This document shows positions 25,683 to 35,967 of a stretch of 64,000 nucleotides of DNA, in pieces. Each line of letters opens with the position of its first letter. Within the stretch, counting starts at the first letter, position 1. A model generated the notes under the pieces. That model ran no database searches. It was not told the origin of the DNA and was given only the letters and a program-made list of their open reading frames with translations. The position numbers were made by a program, and so were the translations under genes. Source of the stretch: Amycolatopsis palatopharyngis (lineage in GTDB: Bacteria > Actinomycetota > Actinomycetes > Mycobacteriales > Pseudonocardiaceae); the NCBI RefSeq assembly GCF_003385185.1, contig NZ_PQHZ01000019.1:49222-113221 (forward strand). The letters run 5' to 3'.

Positions 25683-27218
25683 GTGCTTTCCGACCAGTCC
25701 GCCACTGGATCTTCCGCGCCCGACCAGCCAGAACCCGAACCCCGCGAGGAGTGCGGCGTCTTCGGCGTCTGGGCTCCGGGTGAGGAAGTCGCGAAACTGG
25801 CCTACTACGGGCTGTACGCACTTCAGCACCGTGGGCAAGAGGCCGCGGGAATCTCCGTGGCCGACGGCCGCCAGATCGTCGTGTTCAAGGACCTCGGCCT
25901 GGTAAGTCAGGTCTTCAACGAACAGATCCTCTCGACCCTGCAGGGGCATATCGCCGTCGGCCACTGCCGCTACTCGACCACCGGTGGCGGTACCTGGGAG
26001 AACGCGCAGCCCAACTTCCGCACCACGGCGGCAGGCAGCGGGCTCTCACTCGGCCACAACGGCAATCTGGTCAACACCGCCGAGTTGAACGAACGGGCGC
26101 GTGAGCTGGGAGTCATCAGCAGGCAGGGAGCCACGACCGACTCCGATCTGATCTGTGGCCTGCTCGCCGCGGCGGCTGCCGACAAGGGCATCGAGGCCGC
26201 CGCGCTCGAACTGCTCCCGACGGTCAAGGGCGCCTTCTGTCTCACCTTCGCCGACGAGAACACGCTCTACGCCGCCCGCGATCCGCACGGCGTCCGGCCG
26301 CTGGTCCTCGGCAGGCTGGAGCGCGGCTGGGTGGTCGCGAGTGAGACCGCGGCACTGGACATCGTCGGCGCTTCCTTCGTCAGGGAGGTCGAGCCCGGCG
26401 AGTTGCTGGCGATCGACGCGGAGGGGTTGCGTTCCTCGCGCTTCGCCAACCCCGAGCCGAAGGGGTGCGTGTTCGAGTACGTCTACCTGGCCCGGCCCGA
26501 CACGACGATCTCCGGCCGCGGCGTGCACGCGACCAGGGTCGAGATCGGCCGCAGGCTCGCCGATGAGCATCCTGCCGACGCCGACCTGGTGATCCCGGTG
26601 CCGGAGTCCGGCACGCCCGCGGCCATCGGCTACGCGGCGGCGTCCGGCATCCCGTACGGCTCAGGACTGGTGAAGAACGCCTACGTCGGGCGCACGTTCA
26701 TCCAGCCGTCGCAGACCATCCGCCAACTCGGCATCCGGCTCAAGCTCAATCCGCTGCGCGATGTCATTCGCGGCAAGCGGCTCGTGGTGGTGGACGACTC
26801 CATCGTGCGAGGCAACACCCAGCGCGCGCTGGTGCGGATGCTGCGCGAGTCCGGCGCGCTCGAGGTGCACGTCCGGATCGCCTCGCCACCGGTGCGCTGG
26901 CCCTGCTTCTACGGCATCGACTTCGCCTCCCGCGCCGAACTCGTCGCGAACGGGGTGGACACCGACGGGATCCGCAGGTCGATCGGCGCGGATTCCCTCG
27001 GCTACGTTTCGCTGGACAGCCTGGTCGCTGCCTCCGAGCAGCCGAGGAGCCGGCTGTGCGCAGCATGCTTCGACGGCGAGTACCCGATTCCCCTGCCGGA
27101 CGAGGCACTCGGCAAGAACCTGCTGGAAGGACTCAGTGGCGCGGAGGGGGCCTCCGGCCCGGCCCGGCACGTGTCCCCTGCCGGGTACGGTGCCGAGGAC
27201 GCCGTCCGGCGTCCCTGA
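25683..27218 (+). CDS. purF: Amidophosphoribosyltransferase
   Basis: A 511-residue PurF that makes phosphoribosylamine from PRPP and glutamine, the committed step of purine synthesis. A propeptide of about 23 residues precedes the nucleophile Cys in EECGVFGVWAPG. The PRPP loop is VVVDDSIVRGNTQRALVRML. Four cysteines in GCVFEYVYL, WPCFYGID and LCAACFDGEYPI match the ligands of the iron-sulfur cluster in the B. subtilis-type enzyme. GTG 25683 follows GGAG about 10 nt upstream. purM follows after 31 bp, so the two are likely co-transcribed. Confidence 0.96.
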   Translation: MLSDQSATGSSAPDQPEPEPREECGVFGVWAPGEEVAKLAYYGLYALQHRGQEAAGISVADGRQIVVFKDLGLVSQVFNEQILSTLQGHIAVGHCRYSTTGGGTWENAQPNFRTTAAGSGLSLGHNGNLVNTAELNERARELGVISRQGATTDSDLICGLLAAAAADKGIEAAALELLPTVKGAFCLTFADENTLYAARDPHGVRPLVLGRLERGWVVASETAALDIVGASFVREVEPGELLAIDAEGLRSSRFANPEPKGCVFEYVYLARPDTTISGRGVHATRVEIGRRLADEHPADADLVIPVPESGTPAAIGYAAASGIPYGSGLVKNAYVGRTFIQPSQTIRQLGIRLKLNPLRDVIRGKRLVVVDDSIVRGNTQRALVRMLRESGALEVHVRIASPPVRWPCFYGIDFASRAELVANGVDTDGIRRSIGADSLGYVSLDSLVAASEQPRSRLCAACFDGEYPIPLPDEALGKNLLEGLSGAEGASGPARHVSPAGYGAEDAVRRP

Positions 27219-27249
27219 TGATCCGAGAACCCAGGACGGAGTTCGCTTC

Positions 27250-28320
27250 GTGAGCGAGTCCACGAGCGCCACCTATGCCGCAGCAGGCGTCGATATCGAC
27301 GCTGGCGATGAAGCTGTCGAGCTGCTCAAGCCGCATGCGGAGCGTGCCTCCCGCCCCGAGGTGATGGGTGGTGTCGGCGGGTTCGCGGGTCTGTTCAACC
27401 TGAAGCTGGACCGCTGGACCGAGCCGGTGCTCGCCTCGTCCACCGACGGTGTCGGTACGAAGATCGCCGTGGCCCAGGCGCTGGACAAGCACGACACCGT
27501 CGGAATCGACCTGGTGGCGATGGTCGTCGACGACCTGGTCGTGACGGGCGCGGAACCGCTGTTCCTGCAGGACTACATCGCGGTCGGCAAGGTCGTTCCC
27601 GCCCGGATCGAGGCGCTGGTCGCGGGTATCGCCGAAGGCTGCGTGCAGGCAGGTTGCGCGTTGCTCGGCGGGGAGACCGCCGAGCACCCGGGAATGATGG
27701 GCGAGGGCGACTACGACATCTCCGCCACCGGTGTCGGTGTCGTCGAGGCCTCGCAGCTGCTCGGCCCGGATCGGGTCCGGCCGGGCGACGTCGCCATCGC
27801 GATGGGATCGACGGGCCTGCACTCCAACGGCTACTCGCTGGCCAGGCACGTGCTGTTGGACATCGCCAGGATGCCGCTCGGCGGGCACGTCGAGGAACTC
27901 GGCAGGACGCTGGGCGAGGAGTTGCTCGAGCCGACCAAGATCTACGCCCGCGACTGCATGGCGCTCGTCGCGGAGGCGGAGGTGCGGACTTTCGCGCACA
28001 TCACCGGCGGCGGCCTCGAGGCGAACCTGGCGCGGGTCATGCCGCGCGGGCTGCGGGCGAGCCTGGAGCGCGGAACGTGGACCCCGGCCTCGATCTTCGC
28101 GCTGATCGCGCAGCTCGGGAAGGTCGACCGCGCCGAGATGGAGCGCACGTTCAACATGGGTGTCGGCATGGTCGCGATCGTCGCGCCCGAGGACGTCGAT
28201 CGCTCGCTCGCCGTGCTCACGGCGCGGCACATCCCGGCGTGGGTGCTCGGTGACGTCGGCCCGGCCGAGGACCCCGACGGCCCCCGCGCGGTCCTCTCCG
28301 GAGACCACCCTCGTTTCTGA
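27250..28320 (+). CDS. purM: Phosphoribosylformylglycinamidine cyclo-ligase (AIR synthetase)
   Basis: A 356-residue PurM that closes the imidazole ring of FGAM to give AIR using ATP. The family signature ATYAAAGVDIDAGDEAVEL opens the protein, followed by ASSTDGVGTKIAVAQALDKHDTVG, CALLGGETAEHPG and the second-domain STGLHSNGYSLARHVL. Length is normal. GTG 27250 is the chosen start; the frame is open into purF but that part is not PurM. purF-purM pairing is conserved in actinobacteria. Confidence 0.96.
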   Translation: MSESTSATYAAAGVDIDAGDEAVELLKPHAERASRPEVMGGVGGFAGLFNLKLDRWTEPVLASSTDGVGTKIAVAQALDKHDTVGIDLVAMVVDDLVVTGAEPLFLQDYIAVGKVVPARIEALVAGIAEGCVQAGCALLGGETAEHPGMMGEGDYDISATGVGVVEASQLLGPDRVRPGDVAIAMGSTGLHSNGYSLARHVLLDIARMPLGGHVEELGRTLGEELLEPTKIYARDCMALVAEAEVRTFAHITGGGLEANLARVMPRGLRASLERGTWTPASIFALIAQLGKVDRAEMERTFNMGVGMVAIVAPEDVDRSLAVLTARHIPAWVLGDVGPAEDPDGPRAVLSGDHPRF

Positions 28321-28374
28321 GGCACGGCCCTTGTGCGCCTGCTGCGTACAGAGGACATCGGGGACAATGGCCGC

Positions 28375-28803
28375 ATGGCCGATGACCTCAGGGTGAACTC
28401 GCGGCTGGTCATCCCGGCCGGCGAGCTCAGCGAGCGCTTTTCCCGCTCGTCCGGCCCTGGTGGCCAGGGTGTCAACACGACGGACTCGCGTGTCGAGCTC
28501 TCCTTCGACGTCGCGAACTCGCCGTCGCTGCGCGACGACCAGCGGGAGCGACTGCTGCGCAGGCTCTCCGGGCGCCTGACGGGTGGGGTGCTGACCATCG
28601 CGGCCAGTGAGCATCGTGCGCAGCTGGCGAACCGGGAGGCCGCACGCGAACGACTGGTGGCAGCACTCCGGGATGCCATGGCGCCACCGCCGCCGCCCCG
28701 CAGGCCCACCCGGCCGACCCGTGGTTCGAAGGAGCGCCGGATCGCGGCGAAGAAGCGTCGCGGCGATGTGAAGAAGGGACGCAGGGGTCGTTTCGACGAC
28801 TAA
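28375..28803 (+). CDS. arfB: ArfB/YaeJ-like peptidyl-tRNA hydrolase (ribosome rescue)
   Basis: A 142-residue protein of the class-I release-factor GGQ family without codon-recognition domains. SRSSGPGGQGVNTTDSRVEL carries the GGQ that reaches the peptidyl-transferase centre, and the C-terminal tail is strongly basic (KERRIAAKKRRGDVKKGRRG), which in ArfB anchors in the empty mRNA channel of stalled ribosomes. It therefore frees ribosomes stuck without a stop codon. ATG 28375 starts MADDLRVNSRLVIP. The gene follows purM after 54 bp. Confidence 0.88.
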   Translation: MADDLRVNSRLVIPAGELSERFSRSSGPGGQGVNTTDSRVELSFDVANSPSLRDDQRERLLRRLSGRLTGGVLTIAASEHRAQLANREAARERLVAALRDAMAPPPPPRRPTRPTRGSKERRIAAKKRRGDVKKGRRGRFDD

Positions 28804-28859
28804 CGAATTTTCGTACATACCGGGCAGTTCTGTGGATCACCCCGGCTGGTCGGATTAGT

Positions 28860-30197
<1,338 letters not shown>

Positions 30198-30239
30198 ACT
30201 CCGATTCGTAGGCACAGCAACGATCTTGGGGGTGGCGCC

Positions 30240-31832
30240 ATGTCAAAGGCCATGCAGCAGCCCGAACAGACCCGGCTGGACAGAACACTCAACTGGATCG
30301 AACGCGCGGGCAATCGCCTGCCGGAGCCGTTCATCCTGTTCGCGCTGCTGACCTTGCTGGTCGGTGTGATCGCCACCGTGATGGCCGCGTTCAACGTGTC
30401 CGTGCTGATTCCCGGCGAGGACGAGGCGACACCGATCCGGGGCGCGTTCAGCGGTGAGGGCGTGCGCTTTCTCTTCACCGGGCTGGCGAAGAACTTCATC
30501 GAGTTCCCGCCGCTGCAAACGGTCGTGACGATCATGCTCGGTGTGGGAATGGCCGAGCGAACCGGAATGCTCGCCGCGGTGATCCGGCTGGCGTTCCGGA
30601 AGGCGCCACGCTGGCTGTTGCCCTACGCGCTGGGCTTCATCGGAGTGACCGGCAGCATCATGGCTGACTCCGCGTTCATCATCATCCCGCCGCTGGCCGC
30701 CATGGTTTTCAAGGCAGCGGGGCGGCATCCGGTCGCCGGGTTGATCGGCGGGTTCGCCGCAGCGGGAGCCGGTTACTCGACCTCGGTGCTGGTGACCAGT
30801 CTCGACGCGCTGTTCGCGGGAATCAGCAACTCGGTGGCCGCGACCCTGCCCGATCCGGGAACCACCGTCACTCCGGTGTCGAACTACTTCTTCAACGTCG
30901 TCGCCGCGATCCTGCTCAGTCTGACCGCCGGGTTCATCATCGCGAAGGTGGTCGAACCCTCGTTGGAGCGCAACAACTTCCCGCGCGACGAGGTGTTAGA
31001 GGACGTCGGTGGCGACTTCACCGGGCCGGCCAAGCCGGAGCACAACGCGCTCTCGGTGGAACTGGAACCCAAGGAGCGTCGCGCGCTTCGGGTGGCCGGG
31101 CTGACCCTGCTGGGCCTGATCGCCGCGATCATGGTGCTGGTTCTGGTGCCCGGATCGCCGCTACGCAACGACGAAGGTGGCTTCCTGCCGAAGTCACCGT
31201 TGCTCGACTCGGTGACGACCCTGGTGTTCCTGGCGTTCTTCGTGCCCGGACTCGCGTACGGCATCGCCGTCGGTGTCGTGGCCAAGGCCGCCGATGTGCC
31301 GGTGCTGATGGGCAAGGCACTCAAGGACCTTTCGGGGTTCATCGTGCTGGCTTTCATGCTCGGTCAGTTCATCGCGTTGTTCTCCTGGACCAACATCGGC
31401 GCCTGGCTCGCGGTCACCGGGGCCAATTTCCTGCAGGACATCGGGCTCACCGGGTATCCGGCGTTGCTTGGCTTCATCATTCTCGCCTCGTTGCTGAATC
31501 TGTTCATCATCTCCGGCTCCAGCCTGTGGACCTTGATGGCGAGCGTGTTCGTGCCGATGTTCCTCTTACTGGGCTTCGAGCCCGGGTTCACTCAGGCCGC
31601 ATTCCGGGTGGGTGACTCGGCGACCCAGGTGATGACCCCGCTGAACCCCTACATGATCGTGTTGCTCACCTTCGTCCGGCGCTATCAGCCGGATGCGGGT
31701 CTCGGCACGGTGATCGCGAAGATGGTCCCGTTCGTGGTTCCATTTTGGACGATGTGGGCGGTGATTCTGAGCGTGTTCTACTTCGCGGATCTGCCGATGG
31801 GGCCGGGAATGGATATCCACATCGACCGGTAG
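30240..31832 (+). CDS. AbgT family transporter (p-aminobenzoyl-glutamate type)
   Basis: A 530-residue integral membrane protein of the AbgT family with about eleven hydrophobic segments and re-entrant loops. The start RTLNWIERAGNRLPEPFILF is typical, as are GYSTSVLVTSLDALFAGIS and the C-terminal DSATQVMTPLNPYMIVLLTF with the conserved N-P-Y. Members import p-aminobenzoyl-glutamate or export sulfonamides with proton exchange. It lies 42 bp after an M20 hydrolase, so uptake and cleavage of the same conjugate are likely, feeding folate synthesis (ygfZ and pabC lie 15-17 kb downstream). Confidence 0.9.
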   Translation: MSKAMQQPEQTRLDRTLNWIERAGNRLPEPFILFALLTLLVGVIATVMAAFNVSVLIPGEDEATPIRGAFSGEGVRFLFTGLAKNFIEFPPLQTVVTIMLGVGMAERTGMLAAVIRLAFRKAPRWLLPYALGFIGVTGSIMADSAFIIIPPLAAMVFKAAGRHPVAGLIGGFAAAGAGYSTSVLVTSLDALFAGISNSVAATLPDPGTTVTPVSNYFFNVVAAILLSLTAGFIIAKVVEPSLERNNFPRDEVLEDVGGDFTGPAKPEHNALSVELEPKERRALRVAGLTLLGLIAAIMVLVLVPGSPLRNDEGGFLPKSPLLDSVTTLVFLAFFVPGLAYGIAVGVVAKAADVPVLMGKALKDLSGFIVLAFMLGQFIALFSWTNIGAWLAVTGANFLQDIGLTGYPALLGFIILASLLNLFIISGSSLWTLMASVFVPMFLLLGFEPGFTQAAFRVGDSATQVMTPLNPYMIVLLTFVRRYQPDAGLGTVIAKMVPFVVPFWTMWAVILSVFYFADLPMGPGMDIHIDR

Positions 31833-31838
31833 TGGCCG

Positions 31839-32555
31839 CTAGCTGTTGATCGACCTCGGTCCGTCGGTGAATCTGTCGACATATCGGCCCGTGGACGTCG
31901 AGTACGAGCTGGCTGCTGAGGGCGCGGGCAGGGTCGTGGCGGCACCCGCACCGCTCCCGGTCGGAGTCCGCGCGTCGGGCCTTTCCCGCGCCACCTCCCT
32001 CGGCCGCGGGATCGGTGTTCGCGGTGCGGGAATCGCGGAGGCACGCCACCACCGGCGGGTGAGCAGGGCGCCGCCCGCCGCGCTGATCGTGTTGAGCATG
32101 ACGTCATCCACCGAGGTCACGCGGCCTGCGTTGATCAAGTACTGTCCGGTTTCGATGATCGTCGAGATCAGTAGCGCTCCGAGTGACACCCGGATGAGTG
32201 ACCGATATGCCGGAAATCGGAGTGGGATGAGGGCCCCTAACGGGGTGAGCAGGATGAGATTGCCCCCGATTTGCCAGATCGAGCCGTGCGGTGCCACCGC
32301 GTCGAGCACGTCGGTTCCCGGCAACAGGTGCAACGTGGAGCCGGCGGATCGGTCGATCGGCATCGCGACCAGACAGAAGATGAACGTGGCCGCGGTGACG
32401 AGGCCGACGTCGATTCCGGCCATGAGCCGGGCCAAGCGGGGCACGTAGACCCGCGATCGGCGCGAGGTCAGGAGGTGCCAGGCGAACGCCGCGAGCGGTA
32501 GCGCGGCGAATGCGACAGGGATGAGATCGGCGAATGTTCCGAGCAGTGACTTCAC
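31839..32555 (-). CDS. VanZ-like family membrane protein
   Basis: A 238-residue protein with about five transmembrane segments and the VanZ-like pattern: LVAMPIDRSAGSTLHLLPGTDVLDA, then WQIGGNLILLTPLGALIPL and a membrane E in IETGQYLINAGRVTSVDDVMLN. The C-terminal 60 residues are hydrophilic and Arg/Pro-rich, probably cytosolic. VanZ proteins are linked to glycopeptide tolerance or envelope phosphate chemistry, but no van genes are present. GTG 32555 follows GGAGG closely; an earlier TTG/ATG frame start is possible. Its stop is 6 bp from the AbgT stop (convergent). Confidence 0.83.
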   Translation of the reverse strand: MKSLLGTFADLIPVAFAALPLAAFAWHLLTSRRSRVYVPRLARLMAGIDVGLVTAATFIFCLVAMPIDRSAGSTLHLLPGTDVLDAVAPHGSIWQIGGNLILLTPLGALIPLRFPAYRSLIRVSLGALLISTIIETGQYLINAGRVTSVDDVMLNTISAAGGALLTRRWWRASAIPAPRTPIPRPREVARERPDARTPTGSGAGAATTLPAPSAASSYSTSTGRYVDRFTDGPRSINS

Positions 32556-32690
32556 CACGCCTCCTTCTCGAACGCGACTTGTCGTCACCTTTGCACCCGG
32601 AAACCGGGGCTGCGCGTGGAGAAGGAGGCCCGTTGAGGTGATCTTGAAACGGGCGGCGACCGTGCGACTGTGCTAGGGCCGCGTCAGCTA

Positions 32691-33938
32691 TCAGTGCTGG
32701 TCAGCCGGTCGGCGAAGAGCCAATAAGACCAGCACCATGACACCGATCAGCACGTAACTGCTCCCGAGCAGGTGCTGCCACCACGTCCATCGCAGCTCCA
32801 GGTCATGGGTCTGCGGGAGGTGGCTGTGCGGTCCGATCGCGAACACCGCGAGTACCAGCCCGACCAGGATTCGCACCCCGAGGCCGCTGCGCAGCGCCAG
32901 CCGGACCAGCACCACGGCGCCCGGGATGATCCACACCCAGTGATGCGACCAGCTGACCGGTGACGCCAGCAGCCCGAACACGGCGATCGCCAGTAACGCG
33001 CCGACCTGATCGCCCGCGGCCAGCGCTCGCCTGGCACCGATCCAGGCGAGCGCCAGGGCCACGGCGACCAGGGTCAGCCACAGTGCGGTCTGAAACGTGC
33101 CCTCGGGCAGCAGCCGGTAGAGCACGGCTCGGAAATTCTGGTTGAACGCGTAGGCGAGGCCCCCGATGCGCTCCGGGTCGAGCAGCGAGTCGAACCAGTA
33201 CCGCGCTGTGTCCGATGGTGCCAATGCCCAGGCGAACAGACCGAAGCCCACGAAAGAACCGCAGGTCACAGCGGCGGCGCGATACTGCTTTCGGGCCAGG
33301 AAGTACAGCACGAACACGGCCGGGGTCAGCTTGATCGCGGTGGCGAGGCCGATCAGCAGGCCGCGTGGCCAGCGGGTACGGGGCAGCAGGCAGTCCAATG
33401 CCACCAGGCCCATCAGGATCAGGTTGATCTGGCCGAAGCTGATGGTCTGCCTTGCGGGTTCGAACACTGCCCAGGCAGCGGCGGCTCCCACTCCGACGAC
33501 CACGGCGACGCTCCGGCGCCCGTACAACCGGCCACTCACCGCGAGGGTGGTCGCGAGCAGGCCGAGCACGCTGATGGCCGTGATCAGCACCTTCGCCACA
33601 TGCCACGGCAGCAGCCATACCGGCGCGAACACGATCGCGGCGAACGGCGGGTAGGTGAACGGCAGCCGCATACCGGGCACCAGGTCGGGGAACCGCTCCG
33701 AGTAGAGGCCGATCCCGTGCAGCCACGCGTACCCGCCCGCGCGGTAAACGTGCAGGTCGAGAAAGCCGGGCCAGATGAGGATGAATGCCAGGGCGGTCAC
33801 GCCGAGTGCGATCAGCAGGCCTTTGGAAAGGCGGGTGTGCCGCTTCAGTTCGGCAGCGTCTGCCGCGCGGACGCCGTGGCGCCGCGACACGGAAATCTTG
33901 CTGCTCAACCCCTGGCCCCCAGCTCGCGAATACCGCAC
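32691..33938 (-). CDS. GT87 (DUF2029) polyprenyl-phosphomannose mannosyltransferase-like protein, paralog 1
   Basis: A 415-residue polytopic membrane glycosyltransferase of family GT87. It has about ten hydrophobic segments and the conserved first loop FLDLHVYRAGGYAWLHGIGLY, where the DLxVYR/DxxxY acidic residue is catalytic in alpha-mannosyltransferases using polyprenyl-phosphate-mannose (such as PimE and MptC of mycobacteria). Further typical segments are QINLILMGLVALDCLLPRTR and SWSHHWVWIIPG. The next gene upstream is a close paralog, so the pair arose by tandem duplication. Likely substrates are envelope mannans or arabinans. Confidence 0.87.
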   Translation of the reverse strand: MRYSRAGGQGLSSKISVSRRHGVRAADAAELKRHTRLSKGLLIALGVTALAFILIWPGFLDLHVYRAGGYAWLHGIGLYSERFPDLVPGMRLPFTYPPFAAIVFAPVWLLPWHVAKVLITAISVLGLLATTLAVSGRLYGRRSVAVVVGVGAAAAWAVFEPARQTISFGQINLILMGLVALDCLLPRTRWPRGLLIGLATAIKLTPAVFVLYFLARKQYRAAAVTCGSFVGFGLFAWALAPSDTARYWFDSLLDPERIGGLAYAFNQNFRAVLYRLLPEGTFQTALWLTLVAVALALAWIGARRALAAGDQVGALLAIAVFGLLASPVSWSHHWVWIIPGAVVLVRLALRSGLGVRILVGLVLAVFAIGPHSHLPQTHDLELRWTWWQHLLGSSYVLIGVMVLVLLALRRPADQH

Positions 33939-33981
33939 GATGTGCGGCCGATCCTAGGGTGAGGCTGGCGCCACCCGACGT

Positions 33982-35229
33982 TCAGCTCAGGTTGGGCACG
34001 GCTCCTTCTGTTCGTGCTCGCTCACCTGAGGGCCGGCGCAGCGCCAGCCAGATCAGCGAGCCGAGGCCGACGAGCACGTAACTCGAGCCCACCAGGTGCT
34101 GCCACCACACCCACTGGAGTTCGGCTTCGTGCAGCTGCGGCAGGAAGGTGTGCGGCCCGACTACGAAGATGAGGCCGAGCAGTACCAGCAGCCCGCGGAG
34201 CAGCGCGCTCGCACGGTGGCCGGTTCGTGGCAGGATCACGGCCGCAGGGGCGACCCACACCCAATGGTGCGACCAGCTGATGGGCGAGGCGAGTACGGCC
34301 CAGCAGGCGATGGCCAGCAGTGCGACGACGTCGTCACCTGCGGCGCGTGCTCGTCGTGCGGCGATCCAGGCCAGAACGAACGTGCCTGCGACGAGCAACG
34401 CCCACACGGCCGATCGCACGAGACCTTCGTCCAGCACCCGGTGCAGGATTGCTTGGTAGGACTGGTTGAACGCGTATGCCACGCCCACCGTGGTGTCGGT
34501 CCTCGGCAGGAAGTCGAACCAGTACTTCAGGGACTCCCCGGGAGCGAGGGCGAATCCGGCCAGGGTGAAGCCGCCGAACGACGCCAGGCTGACGGCCGCC
34601 GCCCGGTACTGGCGGCGCACCAGGAAGTACAGCACGAACACGGCCGGGGTCAGCTTGATCGCGGTGGCGAGGCCGATCAGCAGGCCACGCGGCCAGCGGG
34701 TACGGGGCATCAGGCAGTCCACCGTCACCAGCCCCATGAGGATCAGGTTGACCTGGCCGAAGTTGATGGTCTGCCGGACCGGTTCGAGCACCAGCCCGGC
34801 CGCGGCGACGCCGAGACCGATCACCAGCGCGAGCGAACGCCGGCCGTACACGCGGTAAGCGGTGACGACCACCGTCGCGACGAGGCCGAGCACGCTCAGG
34901 AAGGTCAGGACGAACTTGGCGAGGTGCCACGGCAGCAGATAGAGCGGACTGAACAGGATCGCGGACAGCGGGGGATAGATGAACGGCAGCGGCGATCCGG
35001 GCACGAGCCCCGGAAAATCGGGCGAGTAGAGGCCGATCCCGTTGAGCCAGGCGTAGCCGCCGGTGCGGTACACATGCAGGTCCACGAAACCGCTGATCAG
35101 GATCGCGTAGGTGGCCACCGAGACCACCAGGACTGTCAGCGCGATCCGCACCAACCGTTGATGACGCTGGTACTCGTCCGGAGCCGAGGTGATTCCAACC
35201 CGGTCGAGAACGGATCGATAGCTGAGCAA
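33982..35229 (-). CDS. GT87 (DUF2029) polyprenyl-phosphomannose mannosyltransferase-like protein, paralog 2
   Basis: A second 415-residue GT87 enzyme, 43 bp upstream of its paralog and collinear along its length: FVDLHVYRTGGYAWLNGIGLY, QVNLILMGLVTVDCLMPRTR and SWSHHWVWVAPA are at matching positions. In both the stretch encoding RWPRGLLIGLATAIKLTPAV is almost identical at DNA level, suggesting recent conversion or strong constraint. The TTG at 35229 starts MLSYRSVLDRVG; an internal GTG is possible. The N-terminal 25 residues before the first helix are hydrophilic. Both genes probably form one unit. Confidence 0.87.
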   Translation of the reverse strand: MLSYRSVLDRVGITSAPDEYQRHQRLVRIALTVLVVSVATYAILISGFVDLHVYRTGGYAWLNGIGLYSPDFPGLVPGSPLPFIYPPLSAILFSPLYLLPWHLAKFVLTFLSVLGLVATVVVTAYRVYGRRSLALVIGLGVAAAGLVLEPVRQTINFGQVNLILMGLVTVDCLMPRTRWPRGLLIGLATAIKLTPAVFVLYFLVRRQYRAAAVSLASFGGFTLAGFALAPGESLKYWFDFLPRTDTTVGVAYAFNQSYQAILHRVLDEGLVRSAVWALLVAGTFVLAWIAARRARAAGDDVVALLAIACWAVLASPISWSHHWVWVAPAAVILPRTGHRASALLRGLLVLLGLIFVVGPHTFLPQLHEAELQWVWWQHLVGSSYVLVGLGSLIWLALRRPSGERARTEGAVPNLS

Positions 35230-35283
35230 ACCGTAACCCCTTGGACTCGTATGCCAAATCGTTACAATAGCGGATGGCCTCGC

Positions 35284-35967
35284 TCAGCTGCGCCAGTGGT
35301 ACTGCCGCTCGGGCCGCCCGGTGCCGCCGTAGCGAAGCCGTACCTCAGCCTGTCCGGTGGCCGAGAAGTGCTCGAGGTAACGCCGCGCGCTCGGCCGGGA
35401 AAGCTCGGTGACCCGGGCACATTCGGTGGCCGACAGCCCGTCGGGGTGGTCGCGGAGTGCCTGCCGAACCAGCTGCGCCGTCTGTTCGGTCAGTCCCTTC
35501 GGCAGCGTGCCCCCGGAGCGAGGCCTGCCGCCGAACACCGCGTCGACGTCGTGCTGTCCTGCACCCGTCTGTGCCGAAAGCCGGTTCAGTTTCTCGTGCA
35601 GGGAGCCGAAGTGCTCGAGTTGATCCCGCAACGCCGCGTACGGAAACGGCTTGATCAGGTAGTGCAGCGCGCCACCGCGCATCGCGCTCCTGATCGTTTC
35701 GACGTCACGTGCCGCGGTGATGACCACAACGTCGGTGTCCACGGTTGACGGATCGGCGCGCAGCTCGCGAAGGACCGCGATGCCGTCCAGATCGGGCAGG
35801 TAGATGTCCAGGAGGACCAGGTCGGGTTTGAGGTCGTTGACCGCGCGCAACGCGTCGGCTCCCGTGTGCGCCACTCCGACCACGGTGAACCCGGGCGTCC
35901 GCTCTACGTATCCACTGTGGACCTTGGCCACCATGAAGTCGTCGTCCACGACCAGAACCCGGATCAC
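35284..35967 (-). CDS. Response regulator, CitB/DctR family
   Basis: A 227-residue response regulator. The receiver domain (1-120) has the acidic pair in VLVVDDDFMVAK, the phospho-acceptor Asp in LVLLDIYLPDLDG (about residue 55) and Lys in YLIKPFPYAALRDQL. The C-terminal part (about 160-225) holds a helix-turn-helix: DGLSATECARVTELSRPSAR. It is coupled to the sensor kinase by an ATGA overlap and is divergent from tctC, so it most likely activates the tricarboxylate transporter genes. Length and domain order match CitB/DpiA/DctR proteins. Confidence 0.9.
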   Translation of the reverse strand: MIRVLVVDDDFMVAKVHSGYVERTPGFTVVGVAHTGADALRAVNDLKPDLVLLDIYLPDLDGIAVLRELRADPSTVDTDVVVITAARDVETIRSAMRGGALHYLIKPFPYAALRDQLEHFGSLHEKLNRLSAQTGAGQHDVDAVFGGRPRSGGTLPKGLTEQTAQLVRQALRDHPDGLSATECARVTELSRPSARRYLEHFSATGQAEVRLRYGGTGRPERQYHWRS

